A stretch of 64,000 bases of DNA. Origin: Lucinisca nassula. Lineage: Eukaryota > Mollusca > Bivalvia > Lucinida > Lucinidae. Shown here in pieces: positions 32,046-43,503 of the stretch. The stretch covers positions 95,405,221-95,469,220 of the forward strand of contig OY757021.1 of NCBI GenBank assembly GCA_963580285.1, given 5' to 3'. The notes under the pieces were generated by a model. It worked only from the letters and a program-made list of their open reading frames with translations. It did not search any database and had not been told where the DNA came from. The number at the start of each line of letters is the position of its first letter. Positions within the stretch are counted from its first letter, which is position 1. The translations under genes were made by a program, and so were the position numbers.

Positions 32046-32177
32046 AGAGTAGATGTCTTAGTGTATATATGCTGCCCTAAACGTGTCTCTGTGACCAGAT
32101 TTTTATCTGGTATTTTATTGAGAAACAGATTGACTCATCTTGAAACATAGCTGATTGACTTTATAAACAAATACATG

Positions 32178-33271
32178 TACACCCGGACCTCGTTATAGCA
32201 TGATTCGTTACAGCACGAATTCGGATATTACACGGTTTTGGTTTGGACCCCAAATTTTCCCCAACCAACATTTATAAATACTATCCAAGGATTGTATCAG
32301 GTTTTAAGCACAGCAACTTTATTTTCCTCTCACTTTTGACTGCGGTAATACGGTAGCTAACACGGCAGCTAACACGGTTTGTAACGGTACTTTTTATATT
32401 TATTGCAGGCCTCCAGTAGAGTTGATTATACAGTATATAAACTTGTTTAGCTTGACAGGCATGATAAACATGAACTGCCATCGGCACAATCAAAAGTGTT
32501 GGCTTAGTGAGATAAAGAGATTAAAGAATTCAGTTACGCAACCGGAAAAAAAATATTTATCACGCTCTGTTAAGGATCACTGCTCAGCAGAAATTTTGAA
32601 CATGGATGCAGACGATGTGATCGGTCAACTGCAATAAAACTCATTTTCTAGAGCCCCATGTAAAAGAAAGTCAACTTTATTCCAGCTTAAAAGCAAATGA
32701 TAAAACATATTCAAGATCGATTTTTGCGGTAAAAAAATCATTCAAAGACCGTGTGCGCCATTAAAAATCATTTGAAATGCCTAAGGGTAAGACATTTCAA
32801 GGGAAGTAATTCAAATTTCTTGTAAGCGTTGATCATTGTCCGATTCCGAACCCTAACCAGTAATTTCACCATTGAAATGTATAAACGGTACTGTAGTTCG
32901 GTACGGTTCCGGACGCTCAGTTACAACCAAGTTAGACAGGAACCAGCTATCAAAATGGCGTCATACTCGCTGTCAGATCGGACGATTTCTGGATATAAAA
33001 CATGGTTTATCAGCTGGTTTCGATTAAAGTGACTTGTTTGACTTGATGGGCCATGGTATTTACTGCCATTGATTAGTTCTAAACACATTTTAGTCGGGAA
33101 ATAAGGTCATTAACCGGACAGCACATCATCATGTTTGGGAAACTATTGATCACCATTTTGTCAATGGTTGATCTGTGACAAATACGGTTGGCGTTTATAA
33201 CACGATTCGGTTAACTTACACAGTCCGTTGGTGGACCCGGAGTTCCGTGTTATAACGAGGTTGAGGTGTAC
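32178..33271. mobile_element. Long pogo/Tigger-like element with F2-type ends
   Basis: GTACACCCGGACCTCGTTATA at left and TATAACGAGGTTGAGGTGTAC at right, about 1.09 kb apart. The interior is not a hairpin. A 71-residue + strand frame (32422-32637) and a 67-residue one (32829-33032) lie inside but show no recognisable transposase motif. It may be a deletion derivative of the element that mobilised the F2 MITEs. Confidence 0.5.
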
Positions 33272-33579
33272 TATGTAAACTTTGGGTGGGGGGGGGGGTG
33301 ATTTTTTTGTCAGGTGACCCAGTTTTATATACAGAAGCCCTTATACTGCTGTTGTCCACATTGACTGCCACTGACCAATAAATATTAACCACACAAAAAT
33401 TATGCTGAAGTTTTGTGCACTGTTTAATCCTTTACTGGCCTATAGTTCCACCCAATAGATTTGGACAGGCCCATTTACAATGTATGACAATTTAGGCTCA
33501 ATAAATGTTGCGAATTTTACATTGATTTCCTTACTTTTAGAAAACAGTGACCACACATGATCATCCTGGTAAATTGCTT

Positions 33580-33725
33580 AGAAGGTGGAAGCCTGCCCAG
33601 GCAAAGTTGTGCAAGTCAGACAGTCACTGCATATAAACCCTAGTGGTTTCCATGGGCAGAAGGGCTTCAGATATCATTTCATCTCATTGTTTGGTACAAA
33701 AAGTCACAAAATTGGGAGCAATGTC
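33580..33725 (+). mobile_element. SINE-like element D, 3' fragment
   Basis: aaccctagtggtttccatgg, tatcatttcatctcattgtt and ttgggagcaatgtctccata are diverged versions of the family's 3' half. Confidence 0.5.
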
Positions 33726-33744
33726 TCCATAATGTCCTACATAC

Positions 33745-34093
33745 AGTAGAACTTCGATGGCTCGAACACTGATGGCTCGTGTACCAAGGATGGGTCGAAC
33801 CCATTCTTGAGCCCTAGCGAAATCTTCTACATAAGAAATAGTGGGGGATAATTAAGGAGATTTTAGTCTTTTATCTTGCAAATGTATGCTGTGTGTACTC
33901 ATTAGAATCGCCTCGATGAGGCGATTCTAATGAGTACACACAGCATACATTTTCATTATAGAACACCGGAAAGATGTCTAAAAGTATCTCGTTATGCCTC
34001 CCGACAGTTAGCTCAGTGGCTCGAACTACCCCTGTCTCGAACAGATTTTCGAGGTCCCAAAGGTGTTCGAGCCATTGAAGTTCGACTGTAGTA
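33745..34093. mobile_element. pogo/Tigger-like hairpin MITE (F1)
   Basis: acagtagaacttcgatggct to agccattgaagttcgactgt, centre GCCTCGATGAGGC. The 80-residue open frame is palindrome-derived. Confidence 0.7.
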
Positions 34094-34229
34094 TTGGAGG
34101 AGTCGAAGCTCAAGTTCCAGGCCCCTTTTCCAGCCTACCGACATGGACAGTCAGCCCACCAGTGCTGTTGGTGCTTTGATATTCAGTTAGAGTTAGATAT
34201 TGAAAATGCTTCTCTGAAAGTCAAACTGT

Positions 34230-34442
34230 TTAACCCTTCTCTTGCTGAATATTCAGATTAGCCACACCCATTTCTGACTTTAAACCAATCAGATAACTTG
34301 ATGTTATTTATTCCTACACATTCATAAATTGAATGTCAAACAGTGTAGATCCTGATCAGATGGCTTCTTCAGAAGCCATCTGATCTGGATCTACACTGTT
34401 TCCAAAGATAGGGGTTGTCGCGAACAGCATGATAAGAGTTAA
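34230..34442 (+). mobile_element. piggyBac-like MITE
   Basis: TTAACCCTTCTCTTGCTG to CAGCATGATAAGAGTTAA with the complete hairpin. Confidence 0.8.
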
Positions 34443-35234
34443 TGCAAAATAAAAATCAAATATCATCCATGGCCTAATGGGTAAGAGCCCTAGGTTTCTC
34501 ACAGCTTTGGTTTTGAGCCTTGCTCTGGTCACATATAAGACATCAACTTGTGTAATTGGAAAACTGTGGTTTTACCCCCACCTCTCTGGTCCCCCCACCC
34601 CCCATTTCAGATTAATAATAGGCTTCTTATAAGAGAAAGAAAATTGCAAGTGTCATAAAACCAAAATTAAAAGTGCAAAAACCACAAGTGCTGTCAAATA
34701 TTTATGGACATGAAAATTTGATGTTCACAAAAGACAATGTTAATGGAGCCTCAAGTCAGTGATTGATTTCGTATTTTGCCCCCATATTTTGATCCTCAGC
34801 TATTGTATATGATCACTCGGTGTCTGATATGGGTCTACACTGTTTGCTTAGGTCGTTGGAATTGCCTCAATGTTGGGCCCTCATTTCTGGGCTTCAGTCT
34901 TTGGGATGAGTCTGTAAACCCTGGTCTCATTCCCATATGGCCTTCGTTGATGATACGAAATAAAACAAACAAACAAACAAAATTCATAGCTAAATGCTAT
35001 CCTATTTTGCAGCCCTGCTCTTGTTTGATTTTATATTCTGCTCAAACTGTGTAAATCTGAGTCATCATTTGATGGAACCTATGTACGTGTACGAGTATAT
35101 CGTGTTGAGTGAACAGTACTAACTTTTATCATTAACTATTGAAGCTTTCATGGTCAATCCAAGTGCAGATAACAGTCTATTGTTTTCTTATTTTTCAAAG
35201 AAATAACACTTGATATTTCATATCAATCAGCTGT
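34443..35234. other. No gene seen
   Basis: A tRNA-like head fragment (catggcctaatgggtaagag, 34470) and an F8-like scrap (34810-34850) only. Confidence 0.45.
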
Positions 35235-35425
35235 CCATTACGAAAACACACCTATTCAAAAATATTGAAAATTTCACCCATAAAAAAAAGAAAATTTTCA
35301 GATAAAAATTCTGCTATTTTTCTTATTTCTGCTCAAAAACATAGATTGTGGTAACATAGAAATGTATCCCCCCACCAGTAAACACCATTTTTCTCCTTAT
35401 AAAATGGGGTTTATAGGGGTGTTTA
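35235..35425. mobile_element. Hairpin MITE F4, degraded
   Basis: attacgaaaacacacctatt, gctcaaaaacatagattgtg, aaatggggtttataggggtg. The core palindrome is lost. Confidence 0.5.
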
Positions 35426-35554
35426 TTTCACAGACTTATGAGGTTCAGATTGGTAATGTGTATATCTACATCTGATGACTCAGTGTTTTGTGATGTGGAT
35501 GATTTTATAAATCATCGTATTATGTTGTTAATTTTTATCTTTTACACATAAACC

Positions 35555-35752
35555 TTTTTATAACATTATTCATTATATTATGGCATTGGATATATCACAG
35601 TTTAAAGATGTATCCCAAAAATATGAGAAATGTAAAGATTATATAGAAAAATGACCATAAATGGTCATTTTTCTATATAATCTACACATTTGTGTTGGAT
35701 GGTTCCTAACTTTGGACTCTAACAATAAGTGTTATAGAAAGGTTATGTTATG
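35555..35752. mobile_element. Hairpin MITE F2, diverged
   Basis: aacctttttataacattatt to gttatagaaaggttatgtta, with the perfect stem agaaaaatgaccataaatgg and its inverse. Confidence 0.6.
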
Positions 35753-35926
35753 ACTCATAATCACGGTATTGTCTAACATTTAAAATCATAGAACCAACAT
35801 TTTGTATTCTTAAACTTTTTATTGCATGTTTTAGACCAGATGCTTTTTAATGTGAATTTTGTTTTATTTTTAATTTTGAAATGTCTTTTGTGTACAGTAT
35901 GCATGTAAAAAGTAACATTGGTAGTA

Positions 35927-36139
35927 TTAAGCCTTATCCTGCTGTTCACAACAACCCCTACCTTTGTAAACAGTGTAGATCCAGATCAGATGGCTTCTGA
36001 AGAAGCCATCTGATCAGGATCTACATTGTTTGACATTCAATTTGTATTAATAAAGGAAAAAATTATATCATGTAATCTGATTGGTTGATAGTCAGAAATG
36101 GGTGTGGCCAATTCAGATATTCAGCAGGATTAGGGTTAA
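35927..36139 (-). mobile_element. piggyBac-like MITE sharing its TTAA with the next copy
   Basis: TTAAGCCTTATCCTGCTG to CAGCAGGATTAGGGTTAA; the right TTAA is 36136-36139. Confidence 0.8.
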
Positions 36140-36343
36140 TCCTTATCATGCTGAACAGGACAATCCTCACCTTTGAAAACAGTGTAGATCCAAATCAGAT
36201 AGATGGCTTCTGAAGCTGATCAAGATCTACACTGTTTGTCATGAACTTTGTGAATTATACAAATACATATATCAAGAAATTTGATTGGTTAAAAGTCAGA
36301 AATGGGCGTGACTAAATTAGTTTATTCAGCAGTTAAGGGTTAA
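36136..36343 (-). mobile_element. piggyBac-like MITE, tandem neighbour
   Basis: TTAATCCTTATCATGCTG to gcagttaagggttaa. The central stem is shortened (agatggcttctgaagctgatc), like the copy at 9904. Confidence 0.75.
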
Positions 36344-36471
36344 TTGAGCCTAGGAATGCCAAAAACATGCAAGAAGTCTTGTTCAGCCTGCAAAGATGCA
36401 GATTAGGGTCCAGTTGTTTGAAACTAAAGCTGTCGTTAGTTAATTATCATTAAAACTTTGATCTTTTAATA

Positions 36472-36633
36472 TAGAAGCCCCCGTGGTCGAGTGGTTACGC
36501 TACTCGCCTAGTAAACCAGGGGGCGCAGGTTCGATCCCGGGCTTCTCCAGACTTTCGGATGAGTCTTTAAACCGAGGTCCTGTCTCCGTATGACTTTAGC
36601 TGTTGGTGGGACGTAAAACTGAAACACTCACTC
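36472..36633 (+). mobile_element. tRNA-derived SINE A
   Basis: Head cccgtggtcgagtggttacg, B box ggttcgatcccgg, tail gggacgtaaaactg. Target duplication of 13 bp with one mismatch (36459-36471 and 36634-36646). Inserted in a hairpin MITE. Confidence 0.85.
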
Positions 36634-36724
36634 TGATCATTTAATAAGGCAAATATGCTAATATTTTTGCTGAAAAAAAATGAGCAGCTTTTCATTTTTC
36701 CCAGCAAAAATAACACTGTATTAG

Positions 36725-36937
36725 TTAACCCTTATCTTGCTGTTCACGAAAACCCCTATCTTTGCAAACAGTGTAGATCCAGATCAGATGGCTTCTGAAG
36801 AAGCCATCTGATCAGGATCTTCACTGTTTGGCATTCAATTTATGAATTTGTAGCAATAAATTACATCAAGTAGTTTGATTGGTTCATAGACAGAAATGGG
36901 TGTGGCTTAAATGAATATTCAGCAAGATAAGGGTTAT
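36725..36937 (-). mobile_element. piggyBac-like MITE inside a hairpin MITE
   Basis: TTAACCCTTATCTTGCTG to CAGCAAGATAAGGGTTAt. It interrupts the hairpin MITE 36413-36998. Confidence 0.8.
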
Positions 36938-37475
36938 TGTACTTGCTGGAACATTTAACAATTTGACCACTAACGAGCTCGTTAAGCTAATGATGTTTTG
37001 AACAACTGGGCCCAAGATTGTGCATCTAGTTCGAGCAGTCTTCATTACACCCATGAATCTTCTGTAGCCTTTGGACTATCCATGGAACAATGGAAGACTC
37101 TGGTCAGGCTGGCTAAACAGCACAGGCTTATTGGAGTGCTGGCTGGTGACTTAGGCTATCTTGTTGTCTCTGTCATGCCGTGTCTCAAATACATATGTCA
37201 AAGATCTGGATTTTTTTGAGAGAGCACATTATAGTTTAAGATGATGGAGAAGGCCGGATGATGCTGTACGAGGAAACTTCAGTTATTCAAAGTTTAAGAA
37301 AAAGTCAAAGGGCAATCATGTATGGCCTACACTTCAAGCTATTGAATTTACTTTTAATTGTGGATTGTATGGATTATTTTGACAATCAGGGCTAAGTTTT
37401 TCAAAGCTAATGAAAATGTTACTTAAGGCAATGTTTTTGTAGAAAAAAATTAGTAACTTTTGTGATAAGCGACTA

Positions 37476-37746
37476 TGTTTGTTTGTTTGATTTAACGTCC
37501 CCATCAACACTGTGTAGGTCATTTTGGAGACGTCCCTTCCAATTTCGTGGGACTTTTACCCCGCATTGAGATGAAATGACATCTCAAGCCCTGCTGCCCA
37601 ATGAAACCAATAGGGTTTATGCACATGGACGGTCCGACTCGCACCACTTTTCCTGGGCAGGCTAAGAACCTCTAAGCGGGTTTTGGCTCTGTGTGGAAGC
37701 ATCATGCAGCCAAATCTATTCAATCCCCGATGGGCGGGGGCAGTAA
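37476..37746 (-). mobile_element. SINE-like element D
   Basis: Reverse copy: gatttaacgtccccatcaac to ccccgatgggcgggggc, with an internal deletion near 37688. Confidence 0.7.
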
Positions 37747-37840
37747 GCGACTATGTGAGCACCTTAGCTCTTGTATATTCAAAAGCCACTCACAGTATAT
37801 GTCCTTTTTTCTCTAGCCAAAGTTGAAACTACAAATTAAG

Positions 37841-38066
37841 GTGAATGGATACACCTGCAGGGGAGGCAACTCCTTCAAAAGTATTTTTGTCTCCCATGTC
37901 TTAAAGAAAAGAATTTGCTCCTGAGGAGCAAATTCTTTCCTTTAAGAGTAGACACCCTTTTTTAGTTGGAAAGAGTTTATAGAAAAGCGAACAGGAAGTC
38001 CCGAATGTCGTCTCCCTTTTAAAAATGGCGGAAAAATCTGCCATGTGTTCCCGTTCCCCTTAAGTA
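37841..38066. mobile_element. Hairpin MITE F5
   Basis: aaggtgaatggatacacctg to tgtgttcccgttcccctt, same stem as the copy at 20440. Confidence 0.7.
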
Positions 38067-38095
38067 ACATCATTAGTTTTGAGCAACTGGGCCCA

Positions 38096-38340
38096 GGGGC
38101 CAGTTGTTCAAAGCATCGTTAGCTTAACAAGCTTGTTAGTGGTCAAATAGTAACTGTTCTAGCAAGTAAAATATCTAATATTGTGTTATTTTTGCTGAAA
38201 AAAATGTGAGCAGCTTTTGCAAATTCAAAAGCTGCTCACATTTTTTCAGCAAAAATATTAGCATATTTGTCATATTAAATGATCGAAGTTTTAACAATAC
38301 GTTAACTAACGATATAATTAGTTTTGAACAACTGGCCCGA
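38096..38340. mobile_element. Hairpin MITE F3
   Basis: ggggccagttgttcaaagca to gttttgaacaactggccc, stem gtgagcagcttttgcaaat and inverse. Confidence 0.75.
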
Positions 38341-38961
38341 GGTCTTTTTAGTGCCTGTATAGATTCTTAGTGGTCTTTGGTGCCTGTAGTAGTGCTCTTT
38401 TCCAATCATAACATCATGTTTAAATGACCCACCTGAATATTGTGTATATAACTTGTCTTTCCACACCACTTGTTATGAAAAGATCTTCGTGCTTACCTGC
38501 TTCTTTTTATCTTGCCATTTTTACTCCATCTTTACCATTAATATAACACGTCCATGTGAGATAATGATATTTCTTGCACACTAGATAAGGAAATCCGTGG
38601 TTTTAGCCTGGGATAGAAATTCTGTTCTCACCCTGATGTTCTTACCCAAGCAAACTACATAAGCTTAGTGCGAGAAAAATAAACATTAAATAAAGTAAAA
38701 TTAAAATTTTTGGTGGTGTTGTGCAAGAAAAAGAATCTGATATGGTGTTCTGTTGTAGATGGTCATTCTCAACCCTCTGGCTGACCCATTCTGAAGAGAA
38801 CTGAGGCTGTGCAGAAGTTCCGCTCAGCACAGTCATCCCTCGGGTTGTAAAGCCCCATCTACATCAGAACACCATGTTAGATTTTTATACTCCATGCCAG
38901 TATGAATGACATTTTTCAGACAAACATAATATCAAAAAATGTTTGTCTGAAAAATGTTACA
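38341..38961. other. No gene; one foldback
   Basis: Segments around 38720-38775 and 38845-38885 are inverted relatives (tctgatatggtgttctg and cagaacaccatgttaga). They form the arms of an unnamed hairpin repeat of about 290 bp from cctgggatagaaa. Confidence 0.45.
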
Positions 38962-39311
38962 GCCGAACTTCAATGGCTCGAACACCTTTGGGACCTCGAA
39001 AATCTGTTCGAGACAGCGGTAGTTCAAGCCACAGAGGCTTACTGCCAGGAGGCATAAAGAGGTACTTTTTGACATATTTTCGGTGTCCTGCAATGAAAAT
39101 GTGTGCTGTGTGTACTCATTAGAATCGCCTCATTGAGGCGATTCTAATGAGTACACACAGCATACATTTGCAAGATAAAAGGCGAAAGTCTCCTAAATTA
39201 TCTCGCACCATTTCTTATGTAGAGAACTTCCCTAGGGACTCAAGAACGGGTTCGACTCAGCCATGGTAAACAAGCCATCGGTGTTTGAGCCATCGAAGCT
39301 CTACTGTACTT
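38962..39311. mobile_element. pogo/Tigger-like hairpin MITE (F1)
   Basis: cagccgaacttcaatggctc to gagccatcgaagctctactg, centre GCCTCATTGAGGC. Confidence 0.7.
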
Positions 39312-39545
39312 ATTTTGCCATGGAAGATATTCTTATGGTTGCCTGTTTGAGCTGCCTCATTGAGACAGTTCTAGCGGGTGCCCATACCGTAATGATCCTA
39401 AGAGTTGGGACAGACAGGCCTAAGCAAACGGTGCAGACCCAGATCTGACTGCTCCCAAACGGGCAATCTGATCAGGGTCTACACAGTTTCTCATTCTGTC
39501 TCCTCTTTTTGAACTCCTTGCTCGATCGCGAAACAAACTTTTTGT

Positions 39546-39815
39546 TTAGTTTGAATTGAGGTTTTACATCCTTGTCAACACAATTAAGGTCATTTGGAAA
39601 TGTTGTGGGACTTTTACCTGACTTGAGATGAAATGACATCTCAAGCTCTGCCCCCCAAATGAACCAAAAGAGTTTATATGTTGGGACGGACCAACTCGCA
39701 CCCCTTTGCCTGAGTAGGCTCAGATGCTCCAAGCAGTTTACCAGTGCTTAGGTTGCAGTCGGTTTCAGCTCTGCCCAATCTATTTCTTCAAGCCCCGATG
39801 GGTGGTAGCAAGCGA
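39546..39815 (-). mobile_element. SINE-like element D, diverged
   Basis: Reverse copy: gaattgaggttttacatcc to ccccgatgggtggtagc. The 86-residue open frame across it is not a gene. Confidence 0.65.
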
Positions 39816-40044
39816 AACAAACTTGTTAAAATTTTAGGAGAATTACAACAATTCCACAAGGTGTGCAAATCTTTAGAATTTTTAGGGTAGTCTACAATTT
39901 TTAGCAAGAATAAAGAAATAATGTATGCCCTTGTAGACCCCGCATTCCTCTATATAAGGTTAAGTCGGTAATGATTTCTGTCGCATGGACTTGTTAACAT
40001 AATGTTTTGTAATTCTTCCATGGCAGTGTCATTTTTAAGGGACC

Positions 40045-40498
40045 AGTGCCAAGTTTTCAAACAATATGACATTGTTTGTTAACCTGTTAAAATTTTGATC
40101 AATAAATATGGCAAATATGCTAAAATTTTGGCTTATAGAGTGTAAGAAGCATTTGCATTTGCAAAAGCTACTCACCTTTATCCAATTAACTCTTATCTTG
40201 CTGAATATTCATTTAAGCCACACCCATTTCTGTCTGTCAACCAATCAAATTACTTGATGTGATTTATTGCTACAAAATCATAAACAGAATGCCAAACAGT
40301 GTAGATCCTGATCAGATGGCTTCCTCAGAAGCCATCTGATCTGGATCTACACTGTTTGCAAAGATAGGGGTTGTCTTGAACAGCATGATAAGGGTTAAAA
40401 TACTCGAGCATTAGGGTAGTTAGTGGCCACAATGTTCACTGTTTTAGCAGGTACACAAGCAAGCTAGTTAGGCTAACGATGCCTTCAACAGCTGGCGT
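40045..40498. mobile_element. Hairpin MITE F3 split by a piggyBac-like MITE
   Basis: agtgccaagttttcaaacaa ... gcatttgcaaaagctac ... gatgccttcaacagctggc, interrupted at 40186-40398. Confidence 0.6.
40186..40398 (+). mobile_element. piggyBac-like MITE inside a hairpin MITE
   Basis: TTAACTCTTATCTTGCTG to CAGCATGATAAGGGTTAA; it splits the hairpin MITE 40045-40498. Confidence 0.8.
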
Positions 40499-40720
40499 CA
40501 AATGTTCAGAGTGTTGTGAGGGTTGTTGACATGTCATCTAAACTGTTCTTACAAAAACCAAAATTACCATAGTTATCCTAAATATTGGGACCATTTATTG
40601 CCCAAGCAAACAGTGCAGGGAGCAGTCTGATCAGGGTCTACGCTATTTGCTGTCTCTCTGGAGAATTACACAAAGTCCTCAAGGTGTCCAAACTTTTAGG
40701 ATTTTTACAGTACACTAATA

Positions 40721-41061
40721 CCGGCCCCGATAGCTCAGTTGGTAGAGTGTCCGCTCTGGGGAATGGGAGGTCACGGGTTCGATCCCGGGCCGTGACATAC
40801 CAATGTCGTTAAAAATGGTACTAGCTACTCCTCGCTCGGCAGTCAGATTTACGGGGCAGAGCTAGGACGGGTCGACCCAGTGTCAGGATAATGTGACTGG
40901 GTGTGGTATCATGTAATGTGTCTGGGACATGATACTTAAGTGAGGCAGCGCTATAAAAGTGAGCATTGAGCTCCCTGTCGCAACCAGACACCGTCGTGAT
41001 ATGACTGAAAAATTGTTGAAAGCGACGTTAAACCCGAATTCACACACACACACACACACAC
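40721..41061 (+). mobile_element. Full-length tRNA-derived SINE with CA tail
   Basis: The 5' head is tRNA-like: A box tagctcagttggtagag, B box gggttcgatccc. A 200-bp body follows, then gcgacgttaaaccc and a (CA)n tail. It is flanked by a perfect 14-bp target duplication, acagtacactaata (40707-40720 and 41062-41075). It may also read as a tRNA gene, but the head lacks a clean cloverleaf and is followed by the SINE body. Confidence 0.85.
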
Positions 41062-41162
41062 ACAGTACACTAATAGTTTTGGCTGAATTGGTAATGCTGT
41101 GAAGTTGGCATGTCCATGTTATAATACCCTTACAAACCTACTGACACTGTTCAGCAAAAAGT

Positions 41163-42960
41163 TAGTTTTATAATAGTAAACACTATTTTCCTTATTCCTA
41201 CTCAAAAACATATACCCTAGGTACTCATCACGAAAACATACCTATATAATTTTGACCCCCTGGGACCCCACCTTTACACAGCAAAACTGGGGTTTACAGG
41301 GGTAAACCTTATTATCCCCCGCCAAAGGCGGAGGGATATAGTTTTGGCGTTGTCCGTCCTTCCGTCCGTCCGTCCATCCTTCCGTCCATCCGTCCTTCCG
41401 TCCGTCCGTCACACTTTTTTGTCCGGAACCGTTTCTCAGCAACTATTGCATGGAATTAAATGAAACTTGAAATAAGTATGTATTATTATGCTGTGGTGAT
41501 GCACGCGCAATTTTTTTTCGGATTGACTTTTTACATCCAGAGTTATGGCCCCTTGAATGATTGAAATTCTGGATTTTTCGTCGTCTCACTTTGTCCGGAA
41601 CCGTTTCTCAGCAACTATTGCATGGAATTAAATGAAAATTGAAATAAATATGTATTATTATGCTGCAGTGATGCACGCGCAATTTTTTTTCGGATTGACT
41701 TTTTACATCCAGAGTTATGGCCCCTTAAATGATTGAAATTCTGGATTTTTTCGTCATCTCACTTTGTCCGGAACTGTTTCTCAGCAACTATTGCATGGAA
41801 TTAAATGAAACGTGAAATAAATATGTATTATTATGCTGCGGTGATGCACGCGCAATTTTTTTCTGGATTGACTTTTTACATACAGAGTTATGGCCCCTTA
41901 AATGATCGAAATTCTGGATTTTTTGTCGTCTCACTTTGTCCGGAACCGTTTCTCAGCAACTATTGCATGGAATTAAATGAAACTTGAAATAAATATGTAT
42001 TATTATGCTGTGGTGATGCATGCGCATTTTTTTTCCGGATTTACTTTTTACATCCAGAGTTATGGCCCCTTAAATGATTGTAATCCTGGATTTTTCGTCG
42101 TCTCACTTTTTTGTCGGGAACTGTTTCTCAGCAACTATTGCATGGAATTATATGAAACTTGAAATAAATATGTATTATTATGCTGTGGTGATGCACGCAC
42201 AAATTTTTTTCGGATTGACTTTTTACACCCAGAGTTATGGCCCCTTAAATGATTAAAATTCTGGATTTTTCGTCGTCTCACTTTGTCTGGAACCGCTTCT
42301 CAGCAACTATTGCATGGAATAAAATGAAACTTGAAATAAATATGTATTATTATGCTGCCGTGATGCACGCGCAATTTTTTTTTCGGATTTACCTGGATTG
42401 ACTTTTTTATCCAGAGTTATTTCCCCTTAAATGATTGAAATTGAGGAATTTTGTCTATTCGGTGATTATATCGGGTTTTTTTAATATTCGCAAATTTTAT
42501 TTTGGTATCCTTGAAACCACATAACAGGTAAATAAACCTCAGCTTTGACAGACAAGTTAATCTCTACTGATAATTAGGTCAGTAGGTCAGGGTACAGCCT
42601 CTCATCCAGGGAGTAAATGTTCAGCGGGGCCCTTCCTCATTGTCTCTAGTTTGCTTCTTAGAACCATCCTCAATTTTGGCCAGATATATTTTCTTTCCAT
42701 TCTACACGAAAAACCCATTCGGCGGGGGATATCAATTCAACGAATTTGCTTGTTTTTCTTATTTCTGCTCTTAAATATAGATTGTGGGTACTCGTTAGAA
42801 CCGCCGAGTTCTAAAATTAAGATTGTGGGTACTCGTTAGAACCGCCTCGATGGGGCGGTTCTAACGATTACACACAACCTATATTTTTAGCAGAAATAAG
42901 AAAAATATGACAATTTTTCATCTGAAAATTTTCGTTTTTACAATACATTAGTAATGCATA
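41163..42960. mobile_element. Hairpin MITE F4 split by the 1.44-kb HINE-like element
   Basis: The left half is 41163-41313 (catcacgaaaacatacctat, ggggtttacaggggtaaacc). The right half is 42753-42960 (ttcttatttctgctc, GCCTCGATGGGGC core, tacacacaacctata). Confidence 0.65.
41314..42752 (-). mobile_element. 1.44-kb HINE-like element, twin of 26541-27983
   Basis: It has the same hairpin, CCGT tract, 172-bp monomers, unique segment and right end as 26541-27983, differing by a small number of substitutions. It sits inside a hairpin MITE whose halves are at 41163-41313 and 42753-42960. The empty site is visible in a sister MITE near 55877 (ggtaaactttatttttctta). Confidence 0.75.
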
Positions 42961-43503
42961 AGAACCAAACTGTGGCAGTTTTAGCAAATACCCAAAATAC
43001 AAACCTGACAGTAAATGTATTTAGTAAAAAGTTTGGTTTTCTTCTTGTAATTGCTAAAAAAAAACACTGTAACCACTATGTGAGGTAGTTCTAACAAATA
43101 CCCTCAATCTATGTTTTCAGTCTGTTGAAGCCATCATAGATGGTCAGAAAAAATGCCATATTGTGAAACATGAAAGCTACTCATGTTTTTTTTTTTGTTT
43201 TTTTTTTTTTCGGGCAAAATATCCGTATATGATTTAAATTGTACTTTGGCAGTTAATGGTTTCACTTTGAATAAATGTGCACAGTATACTAACAATGTAC
43301 AATTTTCTTTTATTTGTTTCCTTTGTAACTCTTTTTAAAGAGCTGGTTTAAGTTTTTTCATGTTTTTTTTTTCTGGATTAAGTTTTAGTAAGACGAGACT
43401 TGAATCCTGGTGATTTTATTATTTGGTTGTTAGTCTTTTGATATTTTTCTCATTATTTTTATCTAAAATTTAATTAATTGCATTTTATGTTTTATGTTAG
43501 GAG
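42961..43503. other. No gene seen
   Basis: AT-rich with long T runs (43185-43210). Confidence 0.5.

Larger units (their letters stand above)
36413..36998. mobile_element. Hairpin MITE F3 holding a SINE and a piggyBac-like MITE
   Basis: Pieces at 36413-36471, 36634-36724 and 36938-36998 reassemble one F3 copy (gtccagttgtttgaaactaa ... gagcagcttttc ... gttttgaacaactgggc). Confidence 0.75.

Noticed and set aside
32422..32637. 71-residue frame as a transposase fragment
   Set aside because: It lies inside an element with pogo-like ends, but no DDE or DNA-binding motif could be seen, so it is noted only as a possibility.
40721..40800. tRNA gene
   Set aside because: A and B boxes are present but the segment continues into a SINE body with a CA tail and target duplication, so it is a SINE head.
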